Below are positions 13,771-22,429 of a DNA stretch of 64,000 nucleotides, piece by piece. The DNA comes from Paenibacillus sp. FSL A5-0031 (GTDB lineage Bacteria > Bacillota > Bacilli > Paenibacillales > Paenibacillaceae), in the NCBI RefSeq assembly GCF_001956295.1, contig NZ_MRTD01000003.1, forward strand, positions 402,147-466,146, read 5' to 3'. The notes under the pieces are model-generated. The model did not search any database. It saw only the letters and a program-made list of their open reading frames with translations, and was not told the DNA's origin. A program made the position numbers and the translations under genes. Position 1 is the stretch's first letter, and every line of letters begins with the position of its first letter.

Positions 13771-16323
13771 ATGAAGCAACGATATCTTTCGAAGCAGGTT
13801 TACGTGTATAACGTAGATACATCGGCTTTCTACACTGAGGAGGAAATTAGCTTACAAACAGAGATAAACGCGCTGAAACGAGCGAAGGAAGGCGCCGCCG
13901 ATAAGGAACAGGTTCGCACCATCCGCGCGAGTCTACGTGAGTCAGAAGAGTTATTGCGCACGCAATTCGACACATACGGTAACGTTAGACGGTTGCGCGA
14001 GGAAAGAATGACGGATAAGGCCGTTATCTCGCTGTTTGAATCGGCGCTGACACGCACATTAGGTATTGAACCCGGCAAAGTCACAAAAGATCTGATAGTA
14101 GTAGAGACGTATTATCAAAGTATCCTCCGTTCTCTGATATTGAACGGTTTTATATTCCATAACGACAAGTACGTTTGTCTAACCGCCAGCGCTGGACAAA
14201 TTCGAGAGCATAAGACTGTATTCATTCGTGAAAGTGCTTGGATAAAGCACGAAGGCGCGTTGACTGCGGGACTTAGCGTCGAAATGATTAACGCAAAGGG
14301 CGGTACGAATACGAATAAATACCTCGCTTACCTAGCGTTATCCAATTCTGCGACCGAAGTATGGCGGAATTTTCGGATCGATCGAGCGATCGTAGTCAAC
14401 GATATGGAGTTTCCGGTTAAGAGCCTCGTTGACTATATCGATTGCGAATCGTTTGAGATTACGCGACAAGTAATGCCGGTTAAAATTAATCACACGGACG
14501 GTTGCGGCATGATTCTACCGCGTAAAAGCAGAAAAAGCTTCATGGTCAGAATGCCGTGGGTTAAGGGGCTTCTTGTGCCATTTCCATTCGACAAATTCGC
14601 CCAAGAGAACGGAACGCGCATCGTAAGAGACATCTACGGTAAAGAGTGGGATATTATTAAGGACGAAATCGAAGTTATCTTCACAAAGAGTCAATTCAAG
14701 ATGTGGAAGTTTTATACGAGTTGGCAGGAATACGCAGATAACTTCAAAACTTACGGCTGTCAAGCAGCTAAATGTGCGGAGGAACCCGAAGAATTTGCGC
14801 AAGCGAAATCTAATTATCAGATGCTGCAGACTCTTACGGACATGACTGACACTGAGTTAAGGCAATTAACTTCGCGGACAGCAAGAGATATTATCAATAT
14901 CGGTAATGACCGAGAGACGATGTTAGAACTGATGGGAGTCACGTCAGCCAATAAGTGGAAGGGATATTATCAACAGGCGCTCGAACTGTATCCAGAATTA
15001 CTGTCTGACGAGTATAGCCGCCAGCAGCTCAAAGCCGTTAAAAAAAGTGTAGTCACGAAGGCGCGCGCAGGAAAATTTAAAGTGGACGGGGTATTTACGT
15101 ACATCATCCCCGATCTTTACGCTTTCTGCGAATGGCTATTTTTAGGAGACGAGCATCCAAAAGGCCTAATAGCGAACGGACAAGTATCATGCAGTATCTA
15201 CGAGGACGGCATCAAATTAGACTGCCTCCGAAGCCCTCATCTATACCGAGAACATGCGATACGGACGAATACGGTAAGTGACGAGACGAAGCTATGGTTC
15301 AAGTCTCGCGGGATATATACGAGCTGCCACGATTCCATAAGTAAGCTGCTTATGTTCGACTGCGACGGCGACAAGGGCCTTGTAATACGAGATCAAACGC
15401 TAGTGTCAGTAGCCGAGCGCCATATGAGCGACATCGTACCACTACATTACGAAATGAAAACGGCCACTACCGAACTTATTAACGGTGAGAACATGTTTAA
15501 AGGTCTTCACGCGGCTTATACTGGCGGAAACATCGGAGAAGTCAGCAATAATATTTCGAAGGTTTGGAACAGCCACGCTTTCAATTTAGACGCGGTTAAG
15601 ATTTTATGCTGTATTAATAACTTCGTAATCGATTACGCTAAAACGCTATATAAACCAGATATACCGGTCGGAATTAAGTCTATTATCCAGGATTACACAC
15701 GTACAAAAGTACCGTATTTCTTCAGATATGCGAAAGGAAAGGAGCGTGAAAAGGTTGCGCCTGTTAACCGCTCGGTGGTTAATCGATTGCATACGCTAAT
15801 ACCAAATCGACGGATAAATTTCAGCGCGGCGAATCTCGGTCATTTCAATTATCAACGATTAATGCGGAATAAGCGGGTGACACTCAAATCGGAAAGTGCA
15901 CAAGCGATTATTACAAAATACAAAGAGCTGGATACGCGTAAGCACTCGATGTCGCACGTGACGATTGACGGTAAAGACAGCTCATTCATGTATGTCAATA
16001 TTCGGAACCAGTTACTCGCGATCAACGGGCATTTAGACTACGTAGTAGACGTGCTAATTAAGTATTTATACGTCGAGCGGTCAAGTAGTTACAAAACGAC
16101 ATTATGGTCCAGTTTTGGCGACGTAATCGTAAGAAATCTACGGAGCAATATCGACAATAAACTCGAAGATGGCTTTATTCTGTGCGCTGACTGCGGAGTG
16201 CGTACGGAGTTGGTCAAGCAACGGCAAATCCGGTGTAGCAGTTGTAGTGAAACGCGGACGAGAGAGCGTAAGAGGCTTCAAAAGCAGCGAGAAAGGAAGT
16301 TCGATGTCGCCGTGAGTTCGTAG
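13771..16323 (+). CDS. Putative single-chain RNA polymerase of the YonO/QDE-1 (two-barrel) type
   Basis: 850 residues, ATG 13771 behind AAAGGCGGG. The catalytic signature DCDGD (Asp530, 532, 534) sits in LLMFDCDGDKGLVIRDQTLV. Around it, in the order of eukaryotic RdRPs and SPbeta YonO, are: an upstream RSPHLYREHAIR (from Arg487, like RNPCLHPGDIR-type motifs), PLHYEM downstream, GGNIGEVSNNISKVWN (Asn587-Ile588-Gly589), and VIDYAKTLYKP (Lys624, like the VDFPKTG motif). The C-terminus has a CxxC...CxxC zinc ribbon (Cys805, 808, 822, 825). YonO is an experimentally shown DNA-dependent RNA polymerase; this assignment is by motif order only. N-terminal half unassigned. It would transcribe phage genes, perhaps the late operon after 18 kb. 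Confidence 0.72.
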   Translation: MKQRYLSKQVYVYNVDTSAFYTEEEISLQTEINALKRAKEGAADKEQVRTIRASLRESEELLRTQFDTYGNVRRLREERMTDKAVISLFESALTRTLGIEPGKVTKDLIVVETYYQSILRSLILNGFIFHNDKYVCLTASAGQIREHKTVFIRESAWIKHEGALTAGLSVEMINAKGGTNTNKYLAYLALSNSATEVWRNFRIDRAIVVNDMEFPVKSLVDYIDCESFEITRQVMPVKINHTDGCGMILPRKSRKSFMVRMPWVKGLLVPFPFDKFAQENGTRIVRDIYGKEWDIIKDEIEVIFTKSQFKMWKFYTSWQEYADNFKTYGCQAAKCAEEPEEFAQAKSNYQMLQTLTDMTDTELRQLTSRTARDIINIGNDRETMLELMGVTSANKWKGYYQQALELYPELLSDEYSRQQLKAVKKSVVTKARAGKFKVDGVFTYIIPDLYAFCEWLFLGDEHPKGLIANGQVSCSIYEDGIKLDCLRSPHLYREHAIRTNTVSDETKLWFKSRGIYTSCHDSISKLLMFDCDGDKGLVIRDQTLVSVAERHMSDIVPLHYEMKTATTELINGENMFKGLHAAYTGGNIGEVSNNISKVWNSHAFNLDAVKILCCINNFVIDYAKTLYKPDIPVGIKSIIQDYTRTKVPYFFRYAKGKEREKVAPVNRSVVNRLHTLIPNRRINFSAANLGHFNYQRLMRNKRVTLKSESAQAIITKYKELDTRKHSMSHVTIDGKDSSFMYVNIRNQLLAINGHLDYVVDVLIKYLYVERSSSYKTTLWSSFGDVIVRNLRSNIDNKLEDGFILCADCGVRTELVKQRQIRCSSCSETRTRERKRLQKQRERKFDVAVSS

Positions 16324-16532
16324 AGGAAACCGCATAGGACGGGGCTTTTCAGAGATAGACGTAAAAATTTCACGACAAATAAACCGAGGAATCCATATGT
16401 GGTAAGGGTTTTCGGCTCTTTGCATTAATGGTGATAAAGGGAGAGAATTGGCCTAATGAACCACTTTGTAGAGGTAGCTCTCCTATTTTTTTGTTGGATG
16501 GTCATATGTATCCATAATAAAAATATCACTTT

Positions 16533-16559
16533 GAAAATGCTTTGTCAAGTGGCATTTTC
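16533..16559 (+). other. Hairpin before a small ORF
   Basis: GAAAATGC / GCATTTTC, 8-bp perfect stem with an 11-base loop, ending 3 bases before the GGGGAGGA ribosome site of the ORF at 16579. The 255 bases from 16324 hold no other clear gene. The hairpin could influence translation of the small ORF; this is inference. Confidence 0.4.
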
Positions 16560-16578
16560 TGCGGGGAGGAATTTCTGC

Positions 16579-16698
16579 GTGAAATATACAGTAGACAAAC
16601 ACGGAATTGTAACCTTTCTCGACGAAACGTTAGTAGTAATAGAACGGACATACTCGGAGATTAACGATAAGAGCCCTTTGCATACAAAGACGGCTTAG
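16579..16698 (+). CDS. Small protein, 39 residues
   Basis: GTG at 16579 behind GGGGAGGA. Product begins VKYTVDKHGIVTFLDETLVV and is unrecognised. The frame is open further upstream from 16456, but that part has no ribosome site and contains the hairpin at 16533. Confidence 0.45.
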   Translation: MKYTVDKHGIVTFLDETLVVIERTYSEINDKSPLHTKTA

Positions 16699-16739
16699 AT
16701 AACACTTTATTAAAACTTAAATTAAACGGAGGCTATACG

Positions 16740-17114
16740 ATGACAAAACGTTCATTTTGCCGTTTTTGTAGCGAGACGCACACAGTTAGCGAGACAAAGG
16801 ACCCGAATGGCATCGCGGTAGGGTTATTTTGTGATCGCCGTAAGGAGTTAATTACCGCGTTCACCTCACTTTGGGGTGACGAAGACGTATTCCCGTTAAT
16901 TGAAAGCTACGTTGACGCTGCAGTAGACTCGGTAGCTCTTAAGCGGATTAAATCCGATAAGGTAGTAGGTCTGTCGCGTAAAATAGCGTATCAATTCATG
17001 CAGACGAGCAACGCGAGAGAGCGGAAAATTAACTATTACTTTGCGCTGCATCATGTACTAGATGCTATCCGAGCTAAAAAGGGTCGTTTGTTTTACGCAA
17101 ATGGGGTGTATTAA
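16740..17114 (+). CDS. Small zinc-finger-like protein (124 residues)
   Basis: Starts MTKRSFCRFCSETH, a CxxC near the N-terminus with a later cysteine (GLFCDRR), suggesting a metal-binding finger. The C-terminal two thirds are helical and basic. AACGGAGG upstream of the ATG. It overlaps the Rep-like gene by one base (TAATG), so the two are coupled. No family recognised. Confidence 0.55.
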   Translation: MTKRSFCRFCSETHTVSETKDPNGIAVGLFCDRRKELITAFTSLWGDEDVFPLIESYVDAAVDSVALKRIKSDKVVGLSRKIAYQFMQTSNARERKINYYFALHHVLDAIRAKKGRLFYANGVY

Positions 17115-18022
17115 TGCCACAAACCTTCGGTAAGCAAACGTATCAAGACGACGATGGGCGCGTATTAACGGTCGTTGATGAAGCGGAGTACGAGGTTAGA
17201 AGTTACGAACAGCGTGACGCAATTCGAGAGAGTTACCGTCGCAAGGCGGCTATCGAAGCGGCCGGAGATGGGCGTAATTACGTTGTCGCGTATCACGGAC
17301 CCGTACGTAAGCTTAACGATATACTGAGCCTTAACGAAATAGGCGCAATTATGAAGTTGATCCCGTATATGCGATTTGACCGTAATGGCGAGCTCAGATA
17401 CGCGGCTAAACGGATGGGCATCGATGAGATAGCGCGTGCCATCGGAAAGGCGCGCCGCTGGACCGTTACAATAGTCGGTGGCTTAGTTAGTGCCGGCGTA
17501 TTGGTAACGGAGAAAGACGGCAAACGAAACGTCTACAACGTGTCTGCCGAACATCATACGATAGGGCAAGCGATTAAAGGAACAGCATTTACGCGGATAT
17601 ACCAGACTAAAACGCGAACAGATATCGCGAAGGTATCGATACAAGCTGCGGGCTTTTTATACAAAATGATTCCGTACATCCACTACGAATATTTATACTT
17701 ATGCTGCAACTCGAACGTAAGATATAGCGAGGATATCCGGCACTTATCGCAGAACCGTTTCGCGCATGAAGTCGGAGTCGACGATGAAACGGCCAGTCGT
17801 TGTATGCGCGAGTTGGTTACGGCCGGATTCGTTATGCGATCGGAGGCTTTCGGCGCGAGGATCATACGTATGAACCCTGACGTTATGTTCCGCAAGAGGC
17901 CAAGCGATGAGCACGATGAGTATACGGAATTTGTACGCGGAGAGTTTGCACAGGCATTGAGCGCAGAGGAGCACGGGGATAGCGGCGCGGTCGAGGTTAG
18001 CTACGGAGAATATCCGTACTAA
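17114..18022 (+). CDS. Rep-like protein with two winged-helix regions
   Basis: 302 residues. The segment LSLNEIGAIMKLIPYMRF ... DEIARAIGKARRWTVTIVGG ... AGVLVTEKDGKRNVYNVS resembles the winged-helix core of Firmicute plasmid initiators (RepL-like). A second helix-turn-helix is suggested by RFAHEVGVDDETASRCMREL. Five bases after its stop begin two 17-bp direct repeats (18028, 18060), the arrangement of a plasmid-type initiator with iterons. Assignment as replication initiator is an inference from fold style and context; a transcriptional regulator is the main alternative. Confidence 0.5.
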   Translation: MPQTFGKQTYQDDDGRVLTVVDEAEYEVRSYEQRDAIRESYRRKAAIEAAGDGRNYVVAYHGPVRKLNDILSLNEIGAIMKLIPYMRFDRNGELRYAAKRMGIDEIARAIGKARRWTVTIVGGLVSAGVLVTEKDGKRNVYNVSAEHHTIGQAIKGTAFTRIYQTKTRTDIAKVSIQAAGFLYKMIPYIHYEYLYLCCNSNVRYSEDIRHLSQNRFAHEVGVDDETASRCMRELVTAGFVMRSEAFGARIIRMNPDVMFRKRPSDEHDEYTEFVRGEFAQALSAEEHGDSGAVEVSYGEYPY

Positions 18023-18027
18023 AACCA

Positions 18028-18076
18028 TCCCATATACTGCATAGCAAAGGGCAATTTCGTCCCATATACTGCATAG
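18028..18076 (+). repeat. Iteron-like 17-bp direct repeats
   Basis: TCCCATATACTGCATAG occurs at 18028-18044 and again at 18060-18076, exactly 32 bp apart (about three helical turns). They start right after the Rep-like gene. A partial inverse (GTGGGATATGG) follows near 18106. Fits iterons or tandem operators. Confidence 0.65.
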
Positions 18077-18978
18077 TTGCTAAGTGCCTTCGCGCTTAGA
18101 GCCACGTGGGATATGGACATTTTTGCGCTTTACGTCCTCTTATTCTTAGAGATAGCGCGGTTTAAATACCGCTTAACGTTATAACGTATTGTTCCCGTTG
18201 CATTTGTAAATCCGGCGCGAACATAAGAGATAGCATTTCGGATTGGTCAAATACCGCGACCAAGTCCTCATGCACAAATAATACTGGACGCGTAAGAACT
18301 TGACGCGGTCAGGGCAAGGCCGGTTTATGGCCGCGGCAGGCACTTAGGCTCGCGTTCAGATTTTAAACTGTTCGTGAGCAAACGTATATACAAACGGAGA
18401 TTGACGAATAAAAGCGATCGTAAGGTACCGCATTGTTAACGTACTTTTCGGTCCGCAACCGCGGGTAATGTAACCTACGTATTAATACGCGTTTTAGGCG
18501 CTATATAATGAAGCGAGACATCACGGTGGGGCTTACGCTAGGATACGTAGATGAGGCGTATAGAGCGTCTGGTACGGTTGCACGACGCCTCTGACCGGAG
18601 AGCATGCGAAAACTCACGGGGTCAAATAATCGTGCGGCTGCGGTTGTCAAGCGTTATTTCAATAAACCCGCGAATCATACGATAGATATGTTGTCAAGCG
18701 TTTTATGCGATATTCATGCGTGAATATTTATGCACGGAACGCGCCAGACATGTTCACAAATGCCGTATTTTGACGTAAAGTAATACGCCTTTACACCGCC
18801 GAAATACCGCGTGGTTACGGGCTTTTTACGGTAGGGTATCGGAAATAAAACACGCGAATTTATGCACGTTTTATGCAGCGCCGAAAAGCCGCGTGGTTAC
18901 GCCATTCTCAACGGATTGATAATCGATTATTTCCCGTGATTTAGCGCCGAGTATGCATAAATATACCGGATTTCACCG

Positions 18979-19079
18979 CTTTAGCGCGATAAAGAAACTA
19001 TTTCGAATTTCGCGTAACTATCTGCGATGCTTTAACGTAATAAAGCGTTCTGGATGCGTGATACTTTAGCGCGGTGAAG
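18979..19079. promoter_or_regulatory. Three operator-like CTTTA-N6-TAAAG boxes
   Basis: CTTTAGCGCGATAAAG (18979-18994), CTTTAACGTAATAAAG (19030-19045) and CTTTAGCGCGGTGAAG (19064-19079) are 16-bp dyads, the last with one mismatch. A related sequence, CTTTAGCGCGTTAAAC, is at 4539-4554 upstream of the left integrase. They may bind a phage regulator of late transcription. Function is inferred. Confidence 0.5.
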
Positions 19080-19286
19080 TGCGTGACCCCCAGGCGGGGT
19101 ACGCGATACCTCTACAGTTGCCGTACGGAATTAGCGCATAAAATTTTGAACTCGGGAGGTAGCGGTATACGGTTCTTCCCGTGTTTTACCTACGTTTAAG
19201 GCGTTCTATGCGTTCGGAGGTAGTTTCGTACCTTTTACGCGTTAGGCGCTTATTTGTCATAAAATCAACGTAAAGGAGGCGCTAAT

Positions 19287-19739
19287 ATGAGCGCACAGAA
19301 ACGGAAGCAACTTGAATCACGCTTAGACGGTCGCCAGCGTATCGCGGCGTTAGCGTGTGTCGAGCGTGAATTTGCACCAGAAACCGAGCGCAAGTCGTTC
19401 GAAGTAATCGCACAAGAAGCTGGTGTAACTCGTAACACACTTTACGAGTGGCGAACGCAAAATAAAGCATTTATTGAATTCGTTAACGTAATCGCGGACG
19501 ATTTCCTAGCGTCTAAAAGGCCTATTGTATATAAACGATTGCTACAGCTTATCGACGGTTCGCAACCTTCAGTAAAGGCGATTGACTTATTTATGAGGCG
19601 CGAGGGCTTAATTACAGCGCACGCGGTTATCGAAACGAAAGATGTCGGTGGCGGACGTGACAACGAAGATATTGCAAAGGAACTCGCTGAGTTGGACGAG
19701 TTGCTTACAGAAAAAGAAAACCCCTTCATCAGGGGTTAA
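19287..19739 (+). CDS. terS: Small terminase subunit (phBC6A51-type HTH protein)
   Basis: 150 residues; an N-terminal helix-turn-helix (SFEVIAQEAGVTRNTLYEWR) and a helical C-terminus match the phBC6A51-family terminase small subunits of Bacillus phages, which recognise the packaging site. ATG behind TAAAGGAGG. First gene of the late region. Its 3' end overlaps by four bases with a convergent cargo gene; terL follows after it. Confidence 0.8.
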   Translation: MSAQKRKQLESRLDGRQRIAALACVEREFAPETERKSFEVIAQEAGVTRNTLYEWRTQNKAFIEFVNVIADDFLASKRPIVYKRLLQLIDGSQPSVKAIDLFMRREGLITAHAVIETKDVGGGRDNEDIAKELAELDELLTEKENPFIRG

Positions 19740-20158
19740 ATTTTTATAACTGTATCGTGGAATTCCTTAAAGTTAGTACTAAAATCTGCGTTGTTTAATT
19801 TCATTTTTTCGCCATTAGCAAAGTGCAAAGTACAAATCAACGATGAATACAGATGATCGCCTACCCAAGTCGGCTTCACATCACTCAGTTCGATGGTCTT
19901 TTTAACAATGTCACCTTTTCTACGGTAATCTACGCTACAGCCTTGCTCTTTCTCTGTAGACTTTAAGATGTATTCAAGAGATATTATGTTCGCATCATCG
20001 GATATAAGTATTCTTCCAGTAAGGTTATCGGCTTGATCCACAACATTGATTAGTACGGCTTTTTCACTACCCTCAGGGATAATAGACGTAATATTCGATA
20101 GTATTTGCTTTCCGAGTGGGAATCTTTCAATCCATTGAAACCATTCATTATATTTCAT
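19736..20158 (-). CDS. Cargo gene inserted antisense between terS and terL, unknown
   Basis: 140 residues, unrecognised, probably soluble; it starts MKYNEWFQWIERFPLGKQIL with GGGGAGATG upstream. It is AT-rich and CG-poor compared with terS and terL, and on the opposite strand, so it is an added gene (moron). Its stop overlaps the terS stop. An AT-rich 70-90-bp stretch upstream (20159-20230) could hold its own promoter. Confidence 0.6.
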   Translation of the reverse strand: MKYNEWFQWIERFPLGKQILSNITSIIPEGSEKAVLINVVDQADNLTGRILISDDANIISLEYILKSTEKEQGCSVDYRRKGDIVKKTIELSDVKPTWVGDHLYSSLICTLHFANGEKMKLNNADFSTNFKEFHDTVIKI

Positions 20159-20243
20159 GATAGCATCTCCCCAAATACAATATTTAACAACACAATGTTA
20201 CAACATTTACATTTATTAGACAAGCAAAAAGAGGTGAGAGCGC

Positions 20244-22004
20244 CTGGCATTCGTAAACAATCAATGGCTCAGTCGTGACGAACGCGCTGAGCGCATTTCG
20301 TTAATCTCCAAACGCGCACAGAGACTTAGGTCGTTTTATGAGGACGGTATGATTAACGACTATCAACTCGATACACTACGTGAGGATACCACGGAGTTAA
20401 AACGCTTGATTCGCATCCATCGCGCAGAAGTAGACGTCGCATACTTCACGTATGAATATACGTCAGACGGCGGTAATCCAACGAACGAGGATAACGTTGT
20501 CCGACACGGTGAAGACGGAACGCAACATGACGCATTCGAAGATATTGCGCCGATTCACCGTGAGTTCTTCGACTTATGTGATTACGTAGACCACACGGAG
20601 CGTAACGCGCGTTTGGCGATCGCAGCTGCACGGGGTCATAGTAAGTCCGGTATGTTCTCGAACGCCTTTCCGCTGCATCAAATCGCGTTTCGCAAGCGGA
20701 AATACGTGCTCGTTATCTCTGAAACGGATGGGCTCGCTAAGAAGCTCATCGGATGGGTAAATAAACAGCTGAAATTTAACGCTAAACTACGCGAAGACTT
20801 CGGACCACTGCTTCACGAACGTAATACGCAGAACGAACGCGATAACGAAGAGGCGTTCATTACGCTTTCTGGCGCGTTAGTCGAAGCGTCGTCGTCCGGT
20901 AAGCAATTGCGGGGTAAGCGACACGGTTCGTACCGACCGGACTTAGTTATCGTCGATGATCCGTCTTCAACGAACAACGAAGGAACAAAGGAAGCGCGTG
21001 AAAAGCTCGTTCACTGGTTTAACTCCGTTGTTGTGCCGATCGGAACGAAATCGACCGCAATTATTCTTGTTGGTACGATGGTTAGTGCGACCGGCCTTTT
21101 GAATCACGTACTGAAACGTAAGGATTTTAAATCATCGTTTCATGGCGCGTTGATAAGTGAGCCTGACAATCCGAAATTGTGGGACGAATACCTCGAAATC
21201 TACGGACGCACCGATGACATGGCGGAAGTCGACGCGTTCTATGAAGCGAATAAGGAAGCGTTAGAGTCCGGAGTTAAACTTGCGTGGCCTTGGCGGTGGT
21301 CATACCGGTTACTCATGCACGAAAAATTCAACATGGGAACGCGCGCATATAATTCGGAGTTCCGTAACTTAGCGTTCAGCGAAGACGAACAGTTCTTCTT
21401 TCCGGAGCAGTACGGTTATTATCGCTTTGAATACGTGGGTGGACGCAGATTCATCTGTTATGAAGATTTACGTATTCCGGTCGAGGAGCTTACAATTAGT
21501 GGTGCGTGGGATATCGCACAAGGCAAGAACGCGAGGTCTTGTTACAACGCGGTATTAACGGTCGGCCGTTACGAAAAGACCGGTCATATCTTCGTACTTG
21601 ATGAATACGCGTCGAAAGAACAGCCGCACGTTTATATTGATCTCATCGTAAGCCGCATAAAGGAATGGCGGCATAACGTATTCAGCGTCGAGACAATTAA
21701 CGCGCAGCACGAATTTTACCGCCAATTACAAGAAGCATTGCGCAAAGCGGGCGTTACAAGAACGAGGCTCAACGATATCAAATCGCACAAATCCGGTAAG
21801 GAGGAGCGTATTGAATCGTTAGAGCCTCTTTGTCATAACAAGACGCTAATTTTCAACCGTTCTCACACGATGCTTCACGATCAGCTGGCACAATATCCGC
21901 ATGGCGATTACATCGACTCGGCGGACGCCTTACAACTCGCAGTTGAAAACGTAGCGAGGGCTAAGAAAGCCGTACGAAACAAGCCAGCGATATTCTACCT
22001 TTGA
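20244..22004 (+). CDS. terL: Large terminase subunit
   Basis: Packaging ATPase/nuclease. Visible are a Walker A-type motif (AARGHSKSGMF), a Walker B (LVIVDDPSS) and the RNase-H-like nuclease with acidic residues in SGAWDIAQGK, FSVETINAQ and HGDYIDSADAL. The annotated-looking ATG at 20349 leaves out 35 protein-like codons (NNQWLSRDERAERISLISK). An in-frame TGA at 20235 limits the start, and the only initiator-like codon after GAGGTGAG (20231-20238) is CTG at 20244, giving MAFVNNQW... I therefore propose a CTG start, 586 residues. Low-efficiency initiation would suit a protein needed in few copies. Confidence 0.88.
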   Translation: MAFVNNQWLSRDERAERISLISKRAQRLRSFYEDGMINDYQLDTLREDTTELKRLIRIHRAEVDVAYFTYEYTSDGGNPTNEDNVVRHGEDGTQHDAFEDIAPIHREFFDLCDYVDHTERNARLAIAAARGHSKSGMFSNAFPLHQIAFRKRKYVLVISETDGLAKKLIGWVNKQLKFNAKLREDFGPLLHERNTQNERDNEEAFITLSGALVEASSSGKQLRGKRHGSYRPDLVIVDDPSSTNNEGTKEAREKLVHWFNSVVVPIGTKSTAIILVGTMVSATGLLNHVLKRKDFKSSFHGALISEPDNPKLWDEYLEIYGRTDDMAEVDAFYEANKEALESGVKLAWPWRWSYRLLMHEKFNMGTRAYNSEFRNLAFSEDEQFFFPEQYGYYRFEYVGGRRFICYEDLRIPVEELTISGAWDIAQGKNARSCYNAVLTVGRYEKTGHIFVLDEYASKEQPHVYIDLIVSRIKEWRHNVFSVETINAQHEFYRQLQEALRKAGVTRTRLNDIKSHKSGKEERIESLEPLCHNKTLIFNRSHTMLHDQLAQYPHGDYIDSADALQLAVENVARAKKAVRNKPAIFYL

Positions 22005-22348
22005 GCATCGCTGCACTTTTTTTGTAAATTTAAAACGATTAACTCTTGAATAGAATCCGCGTAATAATCTTTGTTAGAAGGAGACACCTTGGTATGGTGC
22101 TTTAAAACATCCTCAAATCTAATAATTAGTGTAAATTCCTCTAATTTAAACAGAACCTCGCTTGAATTTGTGATAATATTACCGATTTCGAAATCTTTCT
22201 TAAGATTTTTGATATGTAAAATTAGTTCTAATTTAATCGTTTTGTAAATTTCTTCTATATCCTGAGTTTCTCGTCTTTCTTTTCTGTCTTTTAGTCTTTT
22301 TTTATGCAAAGTGTCTATTAATTTCTCGCGAAAATCATCGTATAACAT
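21995..22348 (-). CDS. Cargo gene inserted antisense between terL and portal, unknown
   Basis: 117 residues, AT-rich, highly charged and helical (KKRLKDRKERRETQDIEEIY), probably a coiled-coil cytoplasmic protein. AAGGAGGAA precedes the ATG at 22348. It overlaps the terL 3' end by 10 bases in convergent orientation, the same layout as the cargo gene after terS. Function unknown. Confidence 0.55.
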   Translation of the reverse strand: MLYDDFREKLIDTLHKKRLKDRKERRETQDIEEIYKTIKLELILHIKNLKKDFEIGNIITNSSEVLFKLEEFTLIIRFEDVLKHHTKVSPSNKDYYADSIQELIVLNLQKKCSDAQR

Positions 22349-22429
22349 TACAAATTCCTCCTTACTGCATTTTGATTATTTTATTTTACTATATAGAACC
22401 TTATTTCGAAAAGAGGTGAGCATTAACGT

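Larger units (their letters stand above)
18023..19286. other. 1.26-kb untranslated region between early and late genes
   Basis: No ORF with a ribosome site is seen on either strand. Contents: 17-bp iteron pair (18028-18076); 13-bp direct repeat GTTGTCAAGCGTT at 18643 and 18690; inverted repeat ATATTCA-TGCG-TGAATAT (18710-18727); stem GAGGCGT / ACGCCTC (18553-18559, 18585-18591); a TATAAT at 18504; a repeated CCGCGTGGTTACG (about 18807 and 18889); and three CTTTA-N6-TAAAG type boxes (18979-19079). This is the natural place for an origin and for late promoters read by the phage polymerase. Confidence 0.7.

Noticed and set aside
18488..18600. A sigma-A promoter followed by a defined structured RNA at the TATAAT of 18504
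   Set aside because: The -10 is good but no acceptable -35 lies 16-18 bases upstream, and the only firm stem is 7 bp with a 25-base loop.
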